Source: Pseudopelobacter sp964542535 (lineage in GTDB: Bacteria > Desulfobacterota > Desulfuromonadia > Geobacterales > Pseudopelobacteraceae). Taken from it: 64,000 bases of DNA. Under the pieces are notes generated by a model that saw only the letters and a program-made list of their open reading frames with translations, was not told the origin of the DNA and did no database searches. The position numbers were made by a program, and so were the translations under genes. The DNA is taken from assembly GCA_964542535.1 (NCBI GenBank), contig CAZIUE010000001.1:257626-321625 (forward strand), read 5' to 3'. The stretch's first letter is position 1. Every line of letters begins with the position of its first letter. Shown here piece by piece: positions 60,436 through 64,000 of this stretch.

Positions 60436-62142
60436 ATGAAATACGTCCTGAGCATGCTTCTCTGCGCTTCACTGCTTTCTTCATGCGCCACCCTTGGTGA
60501 GCACACACTTTCAAATCCCTCCTCGTCCTTACCTGCTCATGACGCCCATTCTCGTGCCTTGTATCTGTATTCGCGTTCCAGGCTGGCAAGCCTCGAAGGA
60601 GATTATACCGTTGCCCTTGATTTTCTTCGAGAGGCGATTGAACGTGACCCTACGTCAGCTTTTCTCTCTTCAGCTATGGCCGAAAACAAACTCAAGACTG
60701 GTCAGGTTCAGGATGCCCTGGACAATATACAGAGAGCCATACAACAGGACCCCACATTTCGTGAACCATACGTCATGGCTGGTGTCCTCATGGCCTCGGC
60801 GGGCAAGGATGCCGAGGCTGTTGGTTACCTTCGCACGGCCATTCAACTGGACCCGTCTCGCGAGGATGCATACCTGCATCTGGCGGTCTCGTTGACACGC
60901 ATGTTCGAGTATGAAGAGGCCGTGGCAACACTTAAAGCATTGGTGAAGCAAAACCCCGAGTCGGTCTTGGGGTATTACTATCTTGGTCGCTCATACAGCC
61001 AAATGAAGCTCTACCGTGATGCTGTTGGCTTTTTTATGAAGAGCCTTGAGCTGCGTCCCGAATTCAGCCAGGCTGCCATTGATATGGCTGCCTCGTATGA
61101 GGCGCTTGGTGACTATTCCAAAGCGATTGAAATCTATCACAACCTTCTGGATGAAGATGATAGCCGCAGTGCTGTTCAGCAACGCCTGATTCAGCTATTG
61201 ATCCAACAGCGCAGATTTCAGGAGGCTCTCGAGTATCTGAACCAGTCTGCCGAGTCAGGTTTGAACAGCTCTGAAACCATGCGAAAAATCGGCTTGCTTC
61301 ATCTCGAATTGGAACAGTATGACGAGGCTATTGCTGTTTTCACCGATCTGCTGGACAAGGATCCCGCGGCCCACCATGTACGGCTTTATCTGGGGGTAGC
61401 GTATGAAGAAAAGGGCGAGCTGGAACGCGCACGGACGGAGTTTTCAAAAATACCATCTGATTCAAACGTGTTTACTGACGCCATTGGCCATATTGCCTTT
61501 ATCCTTTCTGAAATGGGTCAAAACGACGCTGCCGTGGAAACCCTGAAAAAATACATTGCCCAAAATCCTGGTCAGGTCGAGCCGTATCTCAATCTGTCTA
61601 CTATCTACGAAAAGCTTGGGAAACCAGATACCGCCTTGAAGCTGCTCCTTGATTGTGAAAAGAGATTTGATACTGAGACACGCCTTCACTTTAGGATCGG
61701 TGTGCTGTACGACACGTTGGGTAAGAAACCTGAATCAATAGAACGCATGAAGAAGGTTCTCAGCATTAATTCCAGAGATGCCCAGGCCCTGAATTACCTT
61801 GGCTATACCTATGCCGAGATGGGAATCAATCTTGAAGAGGCATTGGGGTTCCTGAAACTCGCGGTAGAGATTCGGCCTAACGATGGCTTCATTCTTGATA
61901 GTCTTGGCTGGATATATTACAAGTTGAAAAAATATGATGAGGCTGTCAGATGGCTTGAAAAAGCCAGCGATCTTGCGGATGATGACTCGACGATAATTGA
62001 GCATCTGGGTGATGCATATCATGCAAAGAGGGACTTTAAAAAAGCTATGAAAGCATATAAGCGGGCGCAGGAGCTTGATCCGTCTCGCAAAGAATTGGAC
62101 GAAAAGATCCGTAAGCTCAAAGGGGATCTTGGCGAACGATGA
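60436..62142 (+). CDS. TPR-repeat lipoprotein
   Basis: 568 residues from ATG 60436. Lipoprotein signal (MKYVLSMLLCASLLSSC, Cys 17), then at least fourteen tetratricopeptide repeats across most of the protein, visible as repeated A-x2-Y/F-x8-P pairs (for example ALDFLREAIERDP, AVGYLRTAIQLDP, AIAVFTDLLDKDP, AVRWLEKASDLAD). It probably serves as an outer-membrane-anchored scaffold for protein interaction. It overlaps the solute-binding lipoprotein gene by four bases (ATGA), so the two are probably made together. Confidence 0.88.
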   Translation: MKYVLSMLLCASLLSSCATLGEHTLSNPSSSLPAHDAHSRALYLYSRSRLASLEGDYTVALDFLREAIERDPTSAFLSSAMAENKLKTGQVQDALDNIQRAIQQDPTFREPYVMAGVLMASAGKDAEAVGYLRTAIQLDPSREDAYLHLAVSLTRMFEYEEAVATLKALVKQNPESVLGYYYLGRSYSQMKLYRDAVGFFMKSLELRPEFSQAAIDMAASYEALGDYSKAIEIYHNLLDEDDSRSAVQQRLIQLLIQQRRFQEALEYLNQSAESGLNSSETMRKIGLLHLELEQYDEAIAVFTDLLDKDPAAHHVRLYLGVAYEEKGELERARTEFSKIPSDSNVFTDAIGHIAFILSEMGQNDAAVETLKKYIAQNPGQVEPYLNLSTIYEKLGKPDTALKLLLDCEKRFDTETRLHFRIGVLYDTLGKKPESIERMKKVLSINSRDAQALNYLGYTYAEMGINLEEALGFLKLAVEIRPNDGFILDSLGWIYYKLKKYDEAVRWLEKASDLADDDSTIIEHLGDAYHAKRDFKKAMKAYKRAQELDPSRKELDEKIRKLKGDLGER

Positions 62143-63764
62143 CATGGTTCGTGCATTGCACAGGCCTTGTTCTGACTGCGATGTTGTGCTTTGCCGCCTG
62201 TGGCAAGGAGCAGCAAAATGTCATGACTCGTGCTGCCCGGAGCGGAGAACCTGCTTTCGGTGATACTGTCATCGAGGGAGTAATAGGTGATGCCACAACG
62301 CTGATCCCTGTTCTTGCCTCTGATTCATCCTCCCATGCAATTGCTGCACAGATCTATAACGGACTAGTCAAATATGACAAAAACCTGAATATAGTTGGTG
62401 ATCTGGCGGAACGGATCTCCGTATCTGCCGATGGTCTGCGGCTTACTTTTTTTCTGCGCCGTGGAGTGAAGTGGCATGATGGTTACCCTTTTACCGCTCG
62501 GGACGTGCTCTACACGTATCGAGTTGTCGTTGACCCGAACACGCCAACCGCTTACTCCGAGGATTTTCGGCAGGTCAAGAGTATCTCTGCGCCCGATGAG
62601 TATACCGTTACGGTGACGTACGCTTCGCCCTACGCACCGGCATTGGCATCCTGGGGGATGAGTGTCTTGCCGGCTCATTTGCTGGAGGGACGAAATATTA
62701 CCAGGAGTCCTTTGGCGCGTAGACCGATCGGAACGGGCCCTTATCGATTCAGTGAGTGGGTTGCCGGGCAGAAAGTAGTTTTGGAGGCAAATCCCGACTA
62801 CTTTGAAGGTCGACCGTATATAAGCAGGTATATATATAGAATTATTCCCGATACATCCACCATGTACATGGAACTCAAGGCCGGTTCCATTGATCTGATG
62901 AGCCTGACTCCGGTGCAGTATGCTCGACAGACACTGTCTGCTGCTTTTACATCTCAATTCAACAAATATCGCTACCCCTCTTCCACCTATGTCTACTTGG
63001 GTTACAACCTGCGTCACCCTCTGTTTGGTGACAAACGCATTCGCCAGGCTTTGGCGGCAGCAATTGACAAGGATGAGCTTATTCAGGGAGTGTTGTTTGG
63101 TATGGGGTGCAAGGCCCGCGGACCGATAGTTCCAGGTCGTTGGGCATATAATCCCCATATCAAAGATATTGCCTACAACCCAAAGCATGCTGTGCAGTTG
63201 TTGGGCCAGGCGGGATGGAAGGTGAATCCTGCAACTGGTTTTTTGGTGAAGAACGGTAAGCCGTTTACATTCACCATACTTACCAACCAGGGAAATCAGC
63301 AGCGTTTGTTGACGGCACAACTCATCCAGCAACGGCTCAGGTTTGTGGGTATAGACGCAAAAATCAGGATTGTCGAATGGGCCACGTTTCTGAAAGAGTT
63401 CGTGGATAAGGGGAATTTCGAGGTTGTTATGCTGGGTTGGTCTACAACTCCAGACCCTGATATGTACGAAGTCTGGCACTCGAGCAAAACCAAACCAGGT
63501 GAATTGAATTTTGTAGGCTACCACAATGCGGAGGTCGATCGTCTGCTTGACGAGGGACGCAGGACGTTCGATATTCAAAAACGCAAGCGGGCATATTTCC
63601 GTATTCAGGAGATTTTGGCAGAAGACCAGCCCTACACGTTCTTATATGTTCCGGACGCGCTTCCGGTGGTCAGTTCTCGCATTCACGGCATTGAGCCAGC
63701 ACCCTCTGGAATCGGGCACAATCAAATCAGGTGGTTCGTTCCCAAAGATGAACAGCGCTATTAA
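62139..63764 (+). CDS. Peptide/nickel-type ABC transporter substrate-binding lipoprotein
   Basis: 541 residues with a lipoprotein signal ending FAAC. SBP_bac_5 family: TTLIPVLASDSSSHAIAAQIY at the start, the signature FFLRRGVKWHDGYPFTARDVLYTY, IGTGPYRFSEW and VYLGYNLRHPLFGDKRIRQALAAAID. It binds oligopeptides or similar ligands in the periplasm. No permease or ATPase genes follow within the window, so the transporter is encoded elsewhere or the protein has another role. Confidence 0.93.
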   Translation: MTWFVHCTGLVLTAMLCFAACGKEQQNVMTRAARSGEPAFGDTVIEGVIGDATTLIPVLASDSSSHAIAAQIYNGLVKYDKNLNIVGDLAERISVSADGLRLTFFLRRGVKWHDGYPFTARDVLYTYRVVVDPNTPTAYSEDFRQVKSISAPDEYTVTVTYASPYAPALASWGMSVLPAHLLEGRNITRSPLARRPIGTGPYRFSEWVAGQKVVLEANPDYFEGRPYISRYIYRIIPDTSTMYMELKAGSIDLMSLTPVQYARQTLSAAFTSQFNKYRYPSSTYVYLGYNLRHPLFGDKRIRQALAAAIDKDELIQGVLFGMGCKARGPIVPGRWAYNPHIKDIAYNPKHAVQLLGQAGWKVNPATGFLVKNGKPFTFTILTNQGNQQRLLTAQLIQQRLRFVGIDAKIRIVEWATFLKEFVDKGNFEVVMLGWSTTPDPDMYEVWHSSKTKPGELNFVGYHNAEVDRLLDEGRRTFDIQKRKRAYFRIQEILAEDQPYTFLYVPDALPVVSSRIHGIEPAPSGIGHNQIRWFVPKDEQRY

Positions 63765-64000
63765 ACGTATTGCGGCGAAATAGCAACGGGGTTGTTGTGA
63801 TGCGTTCAGTTGTGGCCTGTCTCCTGTGCATATATCCATAATATCAGCTGGTTATGCTTTGGTATTGCTTGTCCTGAAACCCGCGACAACCACATGTGTA
63901 TGGTGGACCCTTCTGTCCCGTTTTGCAGTGTGGAAAAGAATTTTGATTTTCCTGATTGACAGTTTGTTTTAGTTTGTGTTAGAAACTGAGTCCCTTTTGA
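63765..64000 (+). other. AT-rich region downstream of the solute-binding gene
   Basis: No convincing gene, hairpin terminator or RNA gene is seen. Near the right edge TTGACA (63956-63961) is followed by 18 bases and TAGAAA (63980-63985), a reasonable sigma-70 promoter pointing rightwards for a gene beyond the window. Confidence 0.4.

Noticed and set aside
1..64000. CRISPR arrays, tRNA or rRNA genes, insertion sequences, prophage
   Set aside because: No regularly spaced repeats, no cloverleaf-like sequence, no transposase or integrase genes were found in any part of the window.

Overview
The window looks like chromosomal DNA from a GC-rich, Gram-negative member of the Desulfuromonadales/Geobacterales (Geobacter or Pelobacter propionicus type). 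This is an inference from gene content and order: an Lpt/Kdo block leading into rpoN-hpf-hprK-rapZ and a regulatory PTS, many sigma-54 parts, a complete pilMNOPQ locus, and a large PilY1. There are no rRNA or tRNA genes, no CRISPR arrays and no insertion sequences. Nearly every base is explained by protein genes in tight operons. By eye the first ~40 kb is strongly GC-rich, and the DNA becomes clearly more AT-rich from about 45.6 kb onward.

Region 1 (1-14.3 kb) is a mixed set of short transcription units. It holds the end of an acyltransferase/condensation-like gene with a membrane protein, a PanP-type PLP decarboxylase, a LOG-family phosphoribohydrolase, upp with a small unknown gene behind it, a 5'-3' exonuclease fused to RNase HI, an unrecognised lipoprotein with an 11-G tract, an exported metallo-beta-lactamase-fold protein divergent from a GlxA/FtrA-type regulator, a YceI protein, a LolB-like lipoprotein, a sirtuin and an aminotransferase.

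Region 2 (14.4-24.6 kb) is the translation/RNA operon rimP-nusA-ylxR-infB-rbfA-nrnA-truB-rpsO-pnp. An intrinsic terminator sits between its probable promoter and rimP. There are terminators after rpsO and pnp, and a structured leader ahead of pnp. Region 3 (24.7-33.5 kb) makes Kdo and exports LPS (kdsD, kdsC, lptC, lptA, lptB). It continues into rpoN, hpf, hprK, rapZ, a mannose-type EIIA and a polysaccharide deacetylase. HPr and EI follow at 33.6-35.6 kb. HPr, EI, EIIA and HprK form a phosphorelay with no sugar permease in view, so it is probably regulatory.

Region 4 (35.6-54.4 kb) is for type IV pili. It contains prepilin peptidase, a sensor kinase/sigma-54 activator pair, a strong sigma-54 promoter with two upstream repeat elements, and then a DsbC-like protein with a CXXCH motif, a small exported protein, PilY1 and four minor pilins (FimT, PilV, PilW, PilX types). 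The alignment complex and secretin pilMNOPQ follow.

Region 5 (54.4-60.3 kb, minus strand) is an apparent operon that ends in a complete partner-switching module. An SLC5 transporter-like sensor is fused through a STAC-like segment and a GAF domain to a SpoIIE-type phosphatase. It is followed by a STAS antagonist and an RsbW-type kinase, and preceded by a small membrane protein and a two-domain kinase. This is the best candidate in the window for a poorly described signalling system. Region 6 (60.4-63.8 kb) is a divergent pair: a TPR lipoprotein translationally coupled to an oligopeptide-binding-type lipoprotein.
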